DNA of 64,000 bases from Shewanella sairae (GCF_023283535.1 NZ_JAKILT010000004.1:1-64000); one strand, 5' to 3'; counted from the stretch's first letter, positions 27,810-37,407 are shown. Numbers and translations: made by a program. Notes: generated by a model not told the origin, from the letters alone.

Positions 27810-29006
27810 ATGGCTGATTTAGAGCAAGCATTAGCAGAAATAAAACGTGGTACGGACGAGATATTACTCGAAGCAGATCTACTGGAGAAGCTAAAAGAAG
27901 GTCGCCCGTTAAAAATTAAACTAGGTGCCGATCCAACCGCTCCTGATATTCATCTTGGCCACACGGTTATTTTGAATAAAATGCGTACTTTCCAAGAGCT
28001 AGGTCATGAAGTGATTTTCTTGATTGGTGACTTCACGGGTATGGTCGGTGATCCAAGCGGAAAGAACAGCACTCGTCCACCGTTGACGCGCGAACAAGTG
28101 CTTGCCAATGCTGAGACATATAAGCAGCAGGTCTATAAAATTCTAGACCCAGCCAAAACTCGTATTGAGTTTAACTCTACGTGGTTAGAGCCATTAGGTG
28201 CCGCGGGTATGATCCGCCTTGCTTCGCAGCAAACCGTTGCTCGTATGATGGAACGTGATGACTTTAAGAAGCGCTATGGTTCAGGTCAATCAATCGCTAT
28301 TCATGAATTCATGTATCCGTTGCTACAAGGCTATGACTCAGTTGCCCTAGAAGCTGACGTTGAGTTAGGCGGTACCGATCAGAAGTTCAACCTGTTAATG
28401 GGCCGCGAGCTGCAAAAGTCTGCAGGTCAAAAGCCACAAACAGTGATCATGATGCCACTGCTTGAAGGCCTAGACGGCGTTAAGAAGATGTCTAAGTCTG
28501 CGCATAACTATATTGGTGTGAGTGAGCCAGCTGGTGAGATGTTTGGCAAAATCATGTCTATCTCTGATGACCTGATGTGGCGTTACTTCGAACTACTGTC
28601 TTTCCGTCCACTAGCTGAAATTGAGCAGTTTAAAGTTGACGTTGAAGCGGGATTAAACCCTCGTGATGTAAAAATTGCGTTGGCTAAAGAAATTATCGCG
28701 CGTTTCCATGATGATGCGGCTGCAGAAGCGGCTCACAATGAGTTTATCAATCGCTTCCAAAAAGGCGCGATTCCTAGTGATATTGAAGAGCTAGAGATTG
28801 CCGCTGGTGAAGGTATCGCGATTGCTAACCTACTTAAAGAAGCGGGTCTTGTTAACTCGACATCAGATGCGATGCGCATGATTAAGCAAGGTGCAGCAAA
28901 GATTGATGGCGACAAGATTGAAGATACTCGCTTACAACTTACAGCCGGTACTACGGCAGTATTCCAAGTGGGCAAGCGTAAGTTTGCAAAAATAACTTTG
29001 GTATAG
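27810..29006 (+). CDS. tyrS: Tyrosyl-tRNA synthetase
   Basis: A class I aminoacyl-tRNA synthetase that charges tRNA-Tyr. The HIGH-type motif HLGHT and the KMSKS motif are present, followed by a C-terminal S4-like RNA-binding domain (about 335-395). The ATG at 27810 ([14 protein letters not shown], 398 aa) has AGGAG 11 nt upstream; an upstream TTG at 27741 is unlikely to be used. The length and the HLGHT variant match the TyrZ-type enzyme rather than E. coli TyrS (424 aa). Confidence 0.95.
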   Translation: MADLEQALAEIKRGTDEILLEADLLEKLKEGRPLKIKLGADPTAPDIHLGHTVILNKMRTFQELGHEVIFLIGDFTGMVGDPSGKNSTRPPLTREQVLANAETYKQQVYKILDPAKTRIEFNSTWLEPLGAAGMIRLASQQTVARMMERDDFKKRYGSGQSIAIHEFMYPLLQGYDSVALEADVELGGTDQKFNLLMGRELQKSAGQKPQTVIMMPLLEGLDGVKKMSKSAHNYIGVSEPAGEMFGKIMSISDDLMWRYFELLSFRPLAEIEQFKVDVEAGLNPRDVKIALAKEIIARFHDDAAAEAAHNEFINRFQKGAIPSDIEELEIAAGEGIAIANLLKEAGLVNSTSDAMRMIKQGAAKIDGDKIEDTRLQLTAGTTAVFQVGKRKFAKITLV

Positions 29007-29014
29007 TTGATAAC

Positions 29015-29039
29015 TAAACGACCTACCTTGGGTCGTTTA
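29015..29039. terminator. Possible terminator after tyrS
   Basis: A perfect 9-bp stem TAAACGACC / GGTCGTTTA with a 7-nt loop lies between two convergent genes and overlaps the stop codon of the minus-strand gene. A long T tract is missing, so its strength is uncertain. Confidence 0.45.
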
Positions 29040-29447
29040 TGGGTTCGATAAGCAACGGTCAGTACTAAAGTGCTGACCGTTTTTGCATTTCCAGGTCAAG
29101 CGAGCCGCATCCAGTTGCCAACTATTATTCTGCTTTTCCATCGATAAAATAAGTAACATCTTAGGGTGTTTGGTATCGGCAGTACTGACATTGTACGTAA
29201 CAACTTTGCCTTGATACTGTTTGACTTTGGCGAGACTGAAGCCAGTTCCAGCATAATGGGCGGAGATTGATTCAGGTTTGTTAGTCCAGTGCCTATGTTG
29301 GCGTTGAGCTTGTTGTAGCTCTTGATTAAAACGGTGAATTGGCTGGTCAGCATAAGAAACGACAATCGGTTGTTCTAGAGCAAACGCAGAGCTACAAAAC
29401 AGTAGCGCAAGCATAATTGCGCTGCGAAGCGCATTAATCAAATTCAT
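29037..29447 (-). CDS. Exported protein of unknown function
   Basis: A 136-aa protein that I do not recognise. A signal peptide (about residues 1-23, FCSSAFA) is followed by a soluble domain with alternating polar and hydrophobic strands. Two cysteines near the end (WKCKNGQHF and TDRCLSNP) could form a disulfide, as expected for a periplasmic protein. It is the last in a run of minus-strand genes, with 92 bp separating it from the SnoaL-like gene. Confidence 0.65.
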   Translation of the reverse strand: MNLINALRSAIMLALLFCSSAFALEQPIVVSYADQPIHRFNQELQQAQRQHRHWTNKPESISAHYAGTGFSLAKVKQYQGKVVTYNVSTADTKHPKMLLILSMEKQNNSWQLDAARLTWKCKNGQHFSTDRCLSNP

Positions 29448-29539
29448 AGTGACCTACAACAGATAAAGTAACTAAATACTCTGATTGCTGAAATCGAAAA
29501 AAATTCCCGAGCCTTGATTGAAATGTGATCTAAGCAGGT

Positions 29540-30019
29540 CTACTGCACTGAGAGTTGATCCGCCATGGTTTGGTAATCCATCAAGTCTTGATGTTCTTTA
29601 ACGCGCTCATGGGTCATATCTAAACGCAATGTCGTCACACCAGGAATGGCAATATCAATAATCCGCCCTGGCTTACCAAAAAGCTCGCCAGGTCCTTTGT
29701 AACGGTAATTACCAATAAGCACGACGAGAGAGCCTGAGTTGAACATGTGCTCAATATTAAAGCTATACTCCAGTACTCCACGGTGGGCACGCTTTAGGAA
29801 CTGCAAAATATGACGTTTGCCGGTATATTTTCTGCCAGCAGTTCTGTCGTTAAACACACTATCACGATTATAAAAGTGGCTTAGACCTGAGTAGTCTTGA
29901 TGCGTTAACGCTTGAATATACTTGATAGCGAGCTGCTGCTCTTTGGGCATATCACCAATATTGGCAGTGGCCGAAAAGCTAGTTAACAGTAACAGTAAAC
30001 TTAAAAATCCAAATCTCAT
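29540..30019 (-). CDS. Exported SnoaL/NTF2-like protein
   Basis: A 159-aa protein. A signal peptide (to about residue 19, FSATA) precedes a fold of the NTF2/SnoaL type: AIKYIQALTHQDYSGLSHFY, then DSVFNDRTAGRKYTGKRHILQFL, then strands with VVLIGNYRYKG. The fold binds small molecules or acts as an enzyme elsewhere; no substrate can be assigned. Its start codon overlaps the end of the YadS-like gene, so the two are co-translated. Confidence 0.75.
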   Translation of the reverse strand: MRFGFLSLLLLLTSFSATANIGDMPKEQQLAIKYIQALTHQDYSGLSHFYNRDSVFNDRTAGRKYTGKRHILQFLKRAHRGVLEYSFNIEHMFNSGSLVVLIGNYRYKGPGELFGKPGRIIDIAIPGVTTLRLDMTHERVKEHQDLMDYQTMADQLSVQ

Positions 30020-30642
30020 TATTGCGGTGTCTTTAAATCAAAAGCCGGTAAAGAAAGATGCCAACGAATCGCAGCTAATCTAATCACGAGTGCGGTGCTC
30101 ATTGCAAATAATAAGGCAAACATATCCGCTGCGCCCAAGTGTAAACTGATGGTATAGCAGATACCGCCTACAATTGATGCTGTCGCATAAATTTCGGTAC
30201 GCAATACCATAGGGACTTGTTGGCAGAGCAAATCACGAATAATGCCACCACCGACCCCAGTAATTAAGCCCATAACCACAGCTGTCATGCCATCTAGACC
30301 GACGCTCAGTGCTTTCTCCACGCCAATAGTGGTAAATAACGCTAAACCAAAAGCATCGGCAACTGGCAGGATATAGCGTGGAACACGTTTGGGTTTGCGC
30401 ACTAAAACAAAAGTCAGTACTACTGTTGCTAAGATGACAATAATATAACTGGGATCTTGAATCCAAAATACAGGAGTCGTGCCTAATAGCGCATCGCGTA
30501 TGCTGCCACCCCCTATTGCGGTCACAGAGGCGAGTACAAGCACACCGAACGGATCCATTTTATGTCGCCCTGCGGCGAGTGCACCTGAGAGGGCGAAAAC
30601 CGCAGTGCCACAAAGATCAAAAAAGTAGATCCAATCGATCAT
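30019..30642 (-). CDS. TRIC-type cation channel family membrane protein (YadS-like)
   Basis: A 207-aa inner-membrane protein with two repeats of three to four spans. Each repeat carries the glycine-rich signature of the UPF0126/TRIC family: GGGSIRDALLG at about residue 45 and GGGIIRDLLC at about 131. Bacterial members form trimeric cation channels in structures; the ion and role here are unknown. Its start overlaps the DUF2721 gene by 4 nt, and its end shares one base with the next gene. Confidence 0.9.
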   Translation of the reverse strand: MIDWIYFFDLCGTAVFALSGALAAGRHKMDPFGVLVLASVTAIGGGSIRDALLGTTPVFWIQDPSYIIVILATVVLTFVLVRKPKRVPRYILPVADAFGLALFTTIGVEKALSVGLDGMTAVVMGLITGVGGGIIRDLLCQQVPMVLRTEIYATASIVGGICYTISLHLGAADMFALLFAMSTALVIRLAAIRWHLSLPAFDLKTPQ

Positions 30643-31097
30643 TTGTCCATCTCTTCAAGATGGATGTTGAGCGCATCAACAGAGATTCGAATTTCAATCA
30701 CCGACAACAGCAGTGAATAGAGCAGTAACAGTAAGCTACAACCAAAAATAAACGAACCAGTTTTGTTAAAACCCACATAAATAAAAATCATACATAACAC
30801 ACACAGTGCAAAACTGAGCACACCAGACTCTTGCATGCGCCTGATGATACTAATGCGCTGACGCAGGTTTTTAATCTGATCTGTGTGAATAGGTTTTCCG
30901 TCGGCACTTAAATTACGGATCAGTGCTGCCAGTGAGAAAAAACGGTTGGTGTATGCCAATAAAAGTAAAGAGATTGCTGGAAACAGCAACGCAGGCGTTG
31001 TAAGTGAAACGTGAATATTATCAAACAATGGGATTTGCCCTAGAAGATGCAACACAATGAGTTTAACGAATAATAACAACGCCAACAGTTTATACAA
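30639..31097 (-). CDS. DUF2721 family membrane protein
   Basis: A 152-aa protein with about four hydrophobic segments. The pattern LTTPALLFPAISLLLLAYTNRF, a polar stretch (RISIIRRMQESGVLSFALCVLCMIFIYVG) and a short acidic C-terminus fits DUF2721. Function is unknown. The only available start in frame is TTG (31095-31097), with no clear ribosome binding site, so the N-terminus is uncertain. It overlaps the downstream TRIC-like gene by 4 nt. Confidence 0.75.
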   Translation of the reverse strand: MYKLLALLLFVKLIVLHLLGQIPLFDNIHVSLTTPALLFPAISLLLLAYTNRFFSLAALIRNLSADGKPIHTDQIKNLRQRISIIRRMQESGVLSFALCVLCMIFIYVGFNKTGSFIFGCSLLLLLYSLLLSVIEIRISVDALNIHLEEMDK

Positions 31098-31186
31098 GAC
31101 GATTACAATGCTATTGCGTAAATAAGCATGCCAACTTAACCAATACTCACTTTAATTTGCTTTGCACTGCAAAGTATTGCGCTTTA

Positions 31187-32167
31187 TTAGTTTTGTAATA
31201 GACGCAGTGCGCCCCATAGTCCCGGCAAAATAACGATAGCAGATACCCATAGCGCAAAGGCAATAGAGTTGATTTTTATGGCCATTAATACGTCTTCTGC
31301 TGTCGGGTGACGTCCGTAGTTGATTTTGCTCATCTCAATACGGGTATCATTAAACTTTACCGGACCACCAAGTTCTACCGTTAACGCACAAGCCATGACT
31401 TCATTTGCTTGATACTCGTTCATAGGCACAGCATTCACTTTAGGATTGAATAAGGCTGCTAAGCTTTTTGGTCCGCCTTGAATCGCAATACTGAGTGCCC
31501 AAAGTTTGGCTGGAATAAAATGCATCACAGTACTTAAAGCATAAACGGGGATGCCAAAGTAGCGATACTCTGGATTGTAGATCGGCCAGCAAAACTCCAG
31601 TTGCTTGAGCATTCTAGCGATTATTAATAAAGGGATACCACCTATAGCGTAAAATAGGATTGCTGATACGGTGCCGTAAATGGATGTGGTTGTTAGTCGC
31701 TCAATTGTAGCTTTGTATAAGCCAACACTCGATAGCGAGCAAGTGCTACGGTTAAGCCAAGGCATCAAGAGGTTGCGAGCTCGAGTCTTATTATCACGTT
31801 TGACGGCGATAACAACTTCATTGGCTATATGGCGGAAGTGGTCATCTTGTAAACAGAGGTAGATAATAATCGCTTCAAAAAACCATGGAAACTCTGCCAG
31901 CTCAACTAGAAAGCTAATCACCGCCCAAAAAGGAATGATTAACAGTAGCATAGCTAACGTTCCAGCGATTAGCTGTTGCGAACGGTCGCGCCGAGTATGA
32001 TTGACTTTTAAGCTAAGGTTTTTGGCCACTTGAGAAAGCCATTCAAGTGGCTGTAGATTGCGCGGCAGCGGGGCAATTCTTGCCAATAAGATTGACACTA
32101 AGAGCACCAAAGCACCTACGTAAAGCTGACTATCTTGAGAAAAGATTTTGGTAAACTCAGGAACCAT
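31187..32167 (-). CDS. CobD/CbiB-like membrane protein
   Basis: A 326-aa inner-membrane protein of the CobD/CbiB family, which in cobalamin synthesis joins the aminopropanol arm to the corrinoid ring. Four to five spans are visible, with family-like blocks YFGIPVYALSTVMHFIPAKLW and EVMACALTVELGGPVKF. No other cobalamin gene is nearby, so a role in cobinamide salvage, or a divergent function, are both possible. It starts at ATG with AGGA upstream and follows mtnN on the same strand after 55 bp. Confidence 0.82.
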   Translation of the reverse strand: MVPEFTKIFSQDSQLYVGALVLLVSILLARIAPLPRNLQPLEWLSQVAKNLSLKVNHTRRDRSQQLIAGTLAMLLLIIPFWAVISFLVELAEFPWFFEAIIIYLCLQDDHFRHIANEVVIAVKRDNKTRARNLLMPWLNRSTCSLSSVGLYKATIERLTTTSIYGTVSAILFYAIGGIPLLIIARMLKQLEFCWPIYNPEYRYFGIPVYALSTVMHFIPAKLWALSIAIQGGPKSLAALFNPKVNAVPMNEYQANEVMACALTVELGGPVKFNDTRIEMSKINYGRHPTAEDVLMAIKINSIAFALWVSAIVILPGLWGALRLLQN

Positions 32168-32222
32168 ATTGCCGCGCTATCCTTGTCTTATCTACTTTAT
32201 GTAACGACTTAAGCTGTTTTGC

Positions 32223-32915
32223 TTAAAGTTGTTCAAGTAGAGCAATAACCATCAATGCCGAGTGACGACCAGCTTTAACGATATACTCGTCGAAATCGAC
32301 AGGCGAGTCGTTATTTGCGTTGTCAGACAGTGAACGAATAACCACAAATGGTACGTTGAACTGATGACATACTTGCGCAATTGCCGCGCCTTCCATTTCA
32401 CACGCTGCCATGGTTGGGAAGTTTTCAAGCATGGTCTTAGTGCGAATTGGGTCGCAAATAAAACTATCGCCAGTACAGATCAAGCCTTCAATTGCTTTGA
32501 CTTCACCAAGGCTTGCAACCGCTTTTTGCGCCGCAGCAACTAATTTTGTATCCGGAATAAACGCTGCAGGTTGCTGCGCCATTTGGCCTATTTCATAACC
32601 AAAAGCCGTTACGTCAACATCATGGTGACGCACTTCAGATGAAATTACGATATCGCCAATGGCTAGCTCATCGGCAAAACCGCCAGCAGAGCCAGTGTTG
32701 ATAATCGCATCAGGAGCGTACTTTTCGATAAGTAGTGTGGTTGCGATACTCGCAGTCACTTTACCAATGCCAGAACGTGTCACAATGACGTCTTTACCTG
32801 CCAGTTGACCTGCAACAAACTCGATACCCGCGATGGTGGTCGAGCTTGGGTTTTGCATTGACTCAACTAAGTGCGCAACTTCTGGCTCCATAGCGCCAAT
32901 AATACCGATTTTCAT
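32223..32915 (-). CDS. mtnN: 5'-methylthioadenosine/S-adenosylhomocysteine nucleosidase
   Basis: A cytoplasmic enzyme (230 aa) that cleaves adenine from MTA and SAH, clearing inhibitory by-products of methylation, polyamine and quorum-signal synthesis. The motifs [30 protein letters not shown] (catalytic glutamate) and RSLSDNAN (catalytic aspartate) are all intact. It starts at a normal ATG and is divergent from the plus-strand lipoprotein gene. Confidence 0.96.
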   Translation of the reverse strand: MKIGIIGAMEPEVAHLVESMQNPSSTTIAGIEFVAGQLAGKDVIVTRSGIGKVTASIATTLLIEKYAPDAIINTGSAGGFADELAIGDIVISSEVRHHDVDVTAFGYEIGQMAQQPAAFIPDTKLVAAAQKAVASLGEVKAIEGLICTGDSFICDPIRTKTMLENFPTMAACEMEGAAIAQVCHQFNVPFVVIRSLSDNANNDSPVDFDEYIVKAGRHSALMVIALLEQL

Positions 32916-33207
32916 GAAATGACCTTTAACTACTTTAGTGAATATGGGCGCTAATATACCACGGCATTTAACGTTAGTGAAAAAGCCTTGTAGATAAGAT
33001 GAGAGGTAGGGCGTTAGCTTGCTGTGCAGCCTTGTTGGTATACGAGCTTTTGGAGCATTAACTGTGGAGATAAAGCGCGATGAATTTTACTATATAAGTT
33101 ACTGCTTGATTATCATTCGGGTTGTGGATAGGATTAATTGCAAATACAAATCTGCTTAATAAGCGTTCAACACAAGGCGTTGAATCAGGCTAAACAAGGA
33201 ATGTTTT

Positions 33208-34065
33208 ATGCTTAAAATTGTCCCAATTATCGCCCTGTTACTGCTCAGTGGCTGCTCCATCAAGATCACTCCAGACACCTTTATTTATCAAGATGAGGTT
33301 GTCGAAAAAAACCTAGATTTAACTGATATAAAATCTAAGCTAGACCAACAAGATAACGAAATTGAAATCAGTGCAGTGGCACTGACAACAGATGATGGCC
33401 TAACGTTAAAAGGGGTGAAATTGTTACGGCCTGATGCACTGGCTAATGTACTCTTTTTTGGCGGCAATGGTATGAAAATCAGTACATCATCGGGGATCCT
33501 TAAGCAGTTTGCTATGTTACAGCTAAATGTGATCTGGTTTGATTACCGTGGTACAGGCGTGAGTGAAAAAAAAGAGGCGTTAAAGGTGGTGGATTTGCAA
33601 AGTGATGCCCTGGCAGTATTTGATTTTGCCAATGCTAGCTTGCCAGCCGATATACCCTCGGTGATCCACGGCTTATCCATGGGCTCATTAATAGGTAGCT
33701 ATACTGCCAGTCAGAGAAATGTTGATGCGTTAGTGCTTGATGGCGCGATTAGCTCGGTGCCAGAGCTAGTGGACGCGTTAGTGCCTAGCTGGAGTAAAAT
33801 CTTTTCGACTGTGACTGTCGCGCCAGAGTTGGCAAGCATTGATAACATCGCGTTAATGCAAAATTATCGTGCCCCGCTGTTATTGCTGGTGGGAGAAGAA
33901 GATGAAACAACGCCTGTCGCATTTTCCCAAGCGCTTTATGATGCTGCCGCTAGCGAGCAAAAAACTTTAACAGTGCTTAAAGGTACGGGTCATAGTCAGT
34001 CCATGAAAATGGATGCGGCGTTAAAAGCTTATGCTAGATTTATCGACGAGTTTAGTCTGCTTTGA
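33208..34065 (+). CDS. Alpha/beta-hydrolase lipoprotein
   Basis: A 285-aa predicted lipoprotein: signal peptide with lipobox LLSGC (Cys16). The hydrolase fold carries the nucleophile in HGLSMGSLIGS, an acid in VGEEDETTPV and a histidine in GTGHSQS. It is probably an esterase or peptidase; substrate unknown. It starts at the ATG at 33208, with AAGGA about 9 nt upstream. It needs Lgt for anchoring. It stands alone, with 79 bp before a VOC gene. Confidence 0.82.
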   Translation: MLKIVPIIALLLLSGCSIKITPDTFIYQDEVVEKNLDLTDIKSKLDQQDNEIEISAVALTTDDGLTLKGVKLLRPDALANVLFFGGNGMKISTSSGILKQFAMLQLNVIWFDYRGTGVSEKKEALKVVDLQSDALAVFDFANASLPADIPSVIHGLSMGSLIGSYTASQRNVDALVLDGAISSVPELVDALVPSWSKIFSTVTVAPELASIDNIALMQNYRAPLLLLVGEEDETTPVAFSQALYDAAASEQKTLTVLKGTGHSQSMKMDAALKAYARFIDEFSLL

Positions 34066-34144
34066 TTTTTCTGCTGCAGATTTTAAGCAATAAATACGCA
34101 AATTAAGACTCACTTAGCGGCGTGGCTAATCAAAAGGAAGTGTA

Positions 34145-34552
34145 ATGAATCTAAATCAAGTGACTTTGCCTGTTTATGACATGGTTAAAGCCGTGGAGTT
34201 TTACTTAAGCTTGGGTTTTACGCAAATTGTCGACACCGCGCATTATGCACGCTTTGAATGCCCTGAAGGAGAGGCTAGTTTTTCGTTATCTTTAGAGGAT
34301 GAGCCTGGCAAGGCTGTTGAAAAAGGCTGCGGCGCCATCATCTATTTTGAACATGAGCAGCTTGATGAATGGGTTAGTGAACTCGAACAAGCGGGTATTG
34401 TGTTTGAAACAAGTCCTGCTGATCAGAGTTATCTTTGGCGTGAAGCTGTTTTATTTGATCCGTCAGGCAATAAAATCAAACTCTACTGGGCTGGAGATAA
34501 TCGATTGAATCCGCCATGGCGAGTAGATAAACGAGTAAATAAAAACACTTAA
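34145..34552 (+). CDS. VOC-family protein (glyoxalase/bleomycin-resistance fold)
   Basis: A 135-aa protein with two beta-alpha-beta-beta-beta units: MNLNQVTLPVYDMVKAVEFYLSLGF at the start and a second unit ending VLFDPSGNKIKLYW. Metal ligands of the fold could be Glu in the latter block, but only part of the usual His/Glu set is visible, so activity is uncertain. AAAAGGAAG lies just upstream of the ATG. It is followed by another VOC gene. Confidence 0.8.
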   Translation: MNLNQVTLPVYDMVKAVEFYLSLGFTQIVDTAHYARFECPEGEASFSLSLEDEPGKAVEKGCGAIIYFEHEQLDEWVSELEQAGIVFETSPADQSYLWREAVLFDPSGNKIKLYWAGDNRLNPPWRVDKRVNKNT

Positions 34553-34647
34553 TCGTAATGCGCTAGGGTAGGGAGGCTAGCGAGTAACTTACATGTTGCG
34601 CTGTTCTCACTCGCTGATTCGACTTATCATCATGTTACAGACTAACG

Positions 34648-35070
34648 ATGAGTAACAACGTCATGCAAACGGCGATAACACAAAAAATTGGCTCTATCGC
34701 ACTGGTCGTTGAAGACTATGATGCGGCGATTGCGTTTTATACCCAAAAATTGCGTTTTGAATTGGTTGAAGACACGGATTTAGGAGATGGCAAACGTTGG
34801 GTACTTATTACCCCACCTAGATCCAATGGGACACATTTGCTATTAGCCAAGGCGAGTAACGCTGAGCAGAAACTTGCTGTTGGAAACCAAACCGGTGGCA
34901 GAGTGTTTTTGTTTTTACACACCAATGACTTTTGGCGCGATTATGAGTTTATGCAATCTCAAGGCATAAGCTTTACTGAAGAGCCCAGAATTGAACCCTA
35001 TGGCACAGTGGTTGTATTTGAAGATCTATATGGCACTAAGTGGGATTTACTGCAGTTAAATCACTCATAA
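34648..35070 (+). CDS. VOC-family protein
   Basis: A 140-aa VOC fold protein, distinct in sequence from the preceding one. The N-terminal unit (KIGSIALVVEDYDAAIAFYTQKLRF) and the C-terminal unit (GTVVVFEDLYGTKWDLLQL) are recognisable. It may be a dioxygenase- or antibiotic-binding-type member, with a glutamate in FEDLYGTKWD. It lies 19 bp upstream of the GNAT gene, which suggests an operon. Confidence 0.82.
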   Translation: MSNNVMQTAITQKIGSIALVVEDYDAAIAFYTQKLRFELVEDTDLGDGKRWVLITPPRSNGTHLLLAKASNAEQKLAVGNQTGGRVFLFLHTNDFWRDYEFMQSQGISFTEEPRIEPYGTVVVFEDLYGTKWDLLQLNHS

Positions 35071-35089
35071 CCGTATATTTAAGGGAAAG

Positions 35090-35575
35090 ATGATTAAAGA
35101 TAAACCGATGCAAATCAAATGTGGTCAATTAGATAACTCTCAAGTATTGGCGTTATTAACAGCCCATCATGAGGATATGGCATCCCACTCGCCGCCTGAA
35201 AGCGTGCATGCATTGGATGTCTCAGGGCTTGAAAGTAAGGCTGTAACATTTTGGAGCCTGTGGACTTCGCAGCAACAAAGCGAGCGATTAGCAGGCTGCG
35301 GCGCACTGAAACAGTTAGACCTTAAGCATGCTGAAATTAAGTCTATGCGCACATCCGCTGACTTTTTACGTCAAGGTGTGGCACAGCAACTATTAACCCA
35401 CATTATTGCAGAGGCTAAGTCTCGAGGTTATCAAAGGCTGAGCCTTGAAACAGGCACTATGGCGGCTTTTTTACCTGCAAAGAATCTTTATCAACAGTTT
35501 GGTTTTAAAGAGTGCCCACCTTTTGCTGATTATCAGCTCGATCCTTACAGCTGTTTTATGACCAAATCACTTTAG
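35090..35575 (+). CDS. GNAT-family N-acetyltransferase
   Basis: A 161-aa acetyltransferase. The acetyl-CoA loop appears as IKSMRTSADFLRQGVAQQLL, with an RSxxxGVA-like pattern, followed by the SLETGTMAAFLPAKNLYQQFGF motif. AAGGGA lies 3 nt before the ATG at 35090; the later ATG at 35108 is also possible. It precedes a PaiB-like gene by 28 bp, recalling the paiAB pair of Bacillus, where PaiA acetylates polyamines. The substrate here is unknown. Confidence 0.85.
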   Translation: MIKDKPMQIKCGQLDNSQVLALLTAHHEDMASHSPPESVHALDVSGLESKAVTFWSLWTSQQQSERLAGCGALKQLDLKHAEIKSMRTSADFLRQGVAQQLLTHIIAEAKSRGYQRLSLETGTMAAFLPAKNLYQQFGFKECPPFADYQLDPYSCFMTKSL

Positions 35576-35603
35576 TACTATTTATTAATTACAAGGACGT
35601 TTT

Positions 35604-36218
35604 ATGCATATACCTGACAAGTGGGATATGGATTCACTCGCGAACAAACAACAATTTATCAACGAATTTGGCTTCGCCACTGTAGTCTCACAGGATTTAG
35701 AAGCGTCCCACTTACCTTTACTGCTAGTGGCAGAAGAAGGTGAGTTCGGTGTGTTATATGGCCATTTTGCGCGCTCAAATTCACATTGGCAGTCTGTTGT
35801 TGATCAACCCGTAGTCGCTATATTTTCTGGCCCTCACTCATATATTTCACCAACTTGGTATCACACTCAACCTGCAGTGCCAACATGGAACTATGCTGCC
35901 GTGCATGCTTTTGGGAAAATAGAGCTGATTGGTGAACAACAAACTGCGGAGGTGTTAGCAATAGCGATTAAAAAGTACGAGCCTGAGCATAGCCAAGATA
36001 AAGACTTTATTCCTAAGGAATATCAGCAAAAGCTCAGTAAAGGCATTGTCGGCTTTAAGATTGTCCTTACCAAGATCCAAGGCAAAGAAAAGCTAGGTCA
36101 GCATCGTACCCCAGTAGATCAACTCGGCGTGTTCAATGCGCTGAGTGTAGCGAGCGATACTGATGCCAAACAGTTATTCAATTATATGTTAAAGCGTAAA
36201 TTAGGTACTGGAAACTAG
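35604..36218 (+). CDS. PaiB-like FMN-binding split-barrel protein
   Basis: A 204-aa protein of the PaiB family (FMN-binding split barrel). Family blocks are visible: FGFATVVSQDLEASHLPLLL, LYGHFARSNSHWQ and FSGPHSYISPTWYH followed by VPTWNYAAVHAFGK. The family is called a negative regulator in Bacillus, though DNA binding is not obvious from the sequence. It lies just downstream of the GNAT gene, as paiA-paiB do. Confidence 0.9.
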   Translation: MHIPDKWDMDSLANKQQFINEFGFATVVSQDLEASHLPLLLVAEEGEFGVLYGHFARSNSHWQSVVDQPVVAIFSGPHSYISPTWYHTQPAVPTWNYAAVHAFGKIELIGEQQTAEVLAIAIKKYEPEHSQDKDFIPKEYQQKLSKGIVGFKIVLTKIQGKEKLGQHRTPVDQLGVFNALSVASDTDAKQLFNYMLKRKLGTGN

Positions 36219-36594
36219 CTAAATCCAATAATGGATATTAAGTAGCGCAAACGACGAATAGATACCTTTTGATGTATTAGCTAAGTCTAAATCATATTGG
36301 GTAGTACTTTTTGCTGCCTAAAATTTATGCCGTATCACCTCAACAATGTAAGCTCAGTTTTACTCATACTATTTAGGTTTCGCGAACGTTTACATAAGTA
36401 AATTTTCTCTTTGCTGTTTGAGCACAATTTTCACTCATGCTACTGTTAATGAGAATGATTCGTAATTAATGTTTTTTTGAATGTATTAAGTTCAATGTGC
36501 ATTTCAACACAAATTATCGATGACGGAGGTATCGCGGTTAATAGGCTGGAACAGTTATTGGCTATAAACCTTATTTAACGAAAGCGGTGGTGCA
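36219..36594. other. 376-bp gap upstream of the nickel SOD cluster
   Basis: AT-rich intergenic DNA that should hold the promoter of the downstream cluster and contains a Fur-like box. No gene is evident. Confidence 0.45.
36445..36463. promoter_or_regulatory. Fur-like box upstream of the nickel SOD cluster
   Basis: GTTAATGAGAATGATTCGT matches 13 of 19 positions of the Fur consensus, with the AATGAGAATGATT core common in real sites. It is 132 bp before the first ATG. In other bacteria Fur-family proteins (Fur or Nur) set which superoxide dismutase is made, so this is plausible but unproven. Confidence 0.5.
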
Positions 36595-37023
36595 ATGGAA
36601 AACTGGCAACAACTTATGAGTTCTGGTAATCAACATTTTAGAGATGCATCTTGGATGGATGCGCAATACTGCTATCAGCAAGCGGTTTCTTTGATTGAAA
36701 GTAAGTGGTCACATCAGGTGGACGATAGAGAATTGCTGTTTGCATGGGTCGCGGGGATGCACAACTTAGCGCATCTGTATGAGTGTCAGAATCAAAGCGA
36801 AATGGCGCTGCATTATTTAAAAAATGCTCACCAAGAAGTGCAAAGCTTATCGACCAATGAAACGGTTTGCGAAGAGGTGCGCAGTTCGGCTTTTCAAAGC
36901 TTAAGCATTACTATCCCGCCATTATTGGATTTTGCTAAGCGCTATCCTATGTGTGAAGACTGCGTGTCAGCGCTAGAGCAAACGGCAGATATTATTGGTA
37001 TGCGCAACACTGCCGTACATTAG
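36595..37023 (+). CDS. DUF2753 TPR-like protein
   Basis: A 142-aa soluble, mostly helical protein fitting DUF2753. The pattern MSSGNQHFRDASWMDAQYCY, then AWVAGMHNLAHLYECQNQSE, then ALHYLKNAHQEV, resembles two TPR hairpins. A C-terminal pair of cysteines (MCEDCVSALEQ) is of the CxxC type and could bind metal or form a disulfide. Function is unknown. It leads into the nickel SOD genes on the same strand after 135 bp, so co-transcription is possible. Confidence 0.75.
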   Translation: MENWQQLMSSGNQHFRDASWMDAQYCYQQAVSLIESKWSHQVDDRELLFAWVAGMHNLAHLYECQNQSEMALHYLKNAHQEVQSLSTNETVCEEVRSSAFQSLSITIPPLLDFAKRYPMCEDCVSALEQTADIIGMRNTAVH

Positions 37024-37158
37024 CGCTGTTTTTGCTAAATCAACGTAGCAGCTGAATTGCAGTAGTAGAGGTTTAAATTAGCTTGATAAGTATCAGTGTT
37101 AAAACCGTTACCGCTAAATATTCGCCATCATTATTAGTGATTATATAAAGGACTATTT

Positions 37159-37371
37159 ATGAATAAATTATACCTAAGCAGCGCGATTGGCGCTGCACTC
37201 ACCACTTTTTCAACGTCGGTACTAGCCCATCCAGGGCATGACCATAGCGCTGAGTCATCTAATCTAATCCACCTTTTATGGGCGGCGCCAATATTGGTAG
37301 CGGCAGTATTAAGCTACAAATTAATCAAGCATACGTTAGCGAAGAAATCATCTGCGAAAGATCATGCATAG
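37159..37371 (+). CDS. Small HPGHDH membrane protein, HupE-like N-terminus
   Basis: A 70-aa protein. A signal peptide (cleavage expected after SVLA, residue 23) would leave a mature N-terminus His-Pro-Gly-His-Asp-His. One membrane span follows (about 38-56), then a basic tail ending KDHA. The HPGH start is shared with HupE/UreJ nickel permeases, but the rest of those proteins is missing. It sits 36 bp upstream of sodN. A role in nickel or other metal supply is an inference from motif and position. Confidence 0.72.
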   Translation: MNKLYLSSAIGAALTTFSTSVLAHPGHDHSAESSNLIHLLWAAPILVAAVLSYKLIKHTLAKKSSAKDHA

Positions 37372-37407
37372 CAAACAGTTAATTAAAGATTGTGAGTAGG
37401 AGTGAGT

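Noticed and set aside
29524-29539. AAATGTGATCTAAG as a CRP site upstream of the exported-protein gene
   Set aside because: Good left half but the right half (CAGGT) is lost, so it is at best a half-site.
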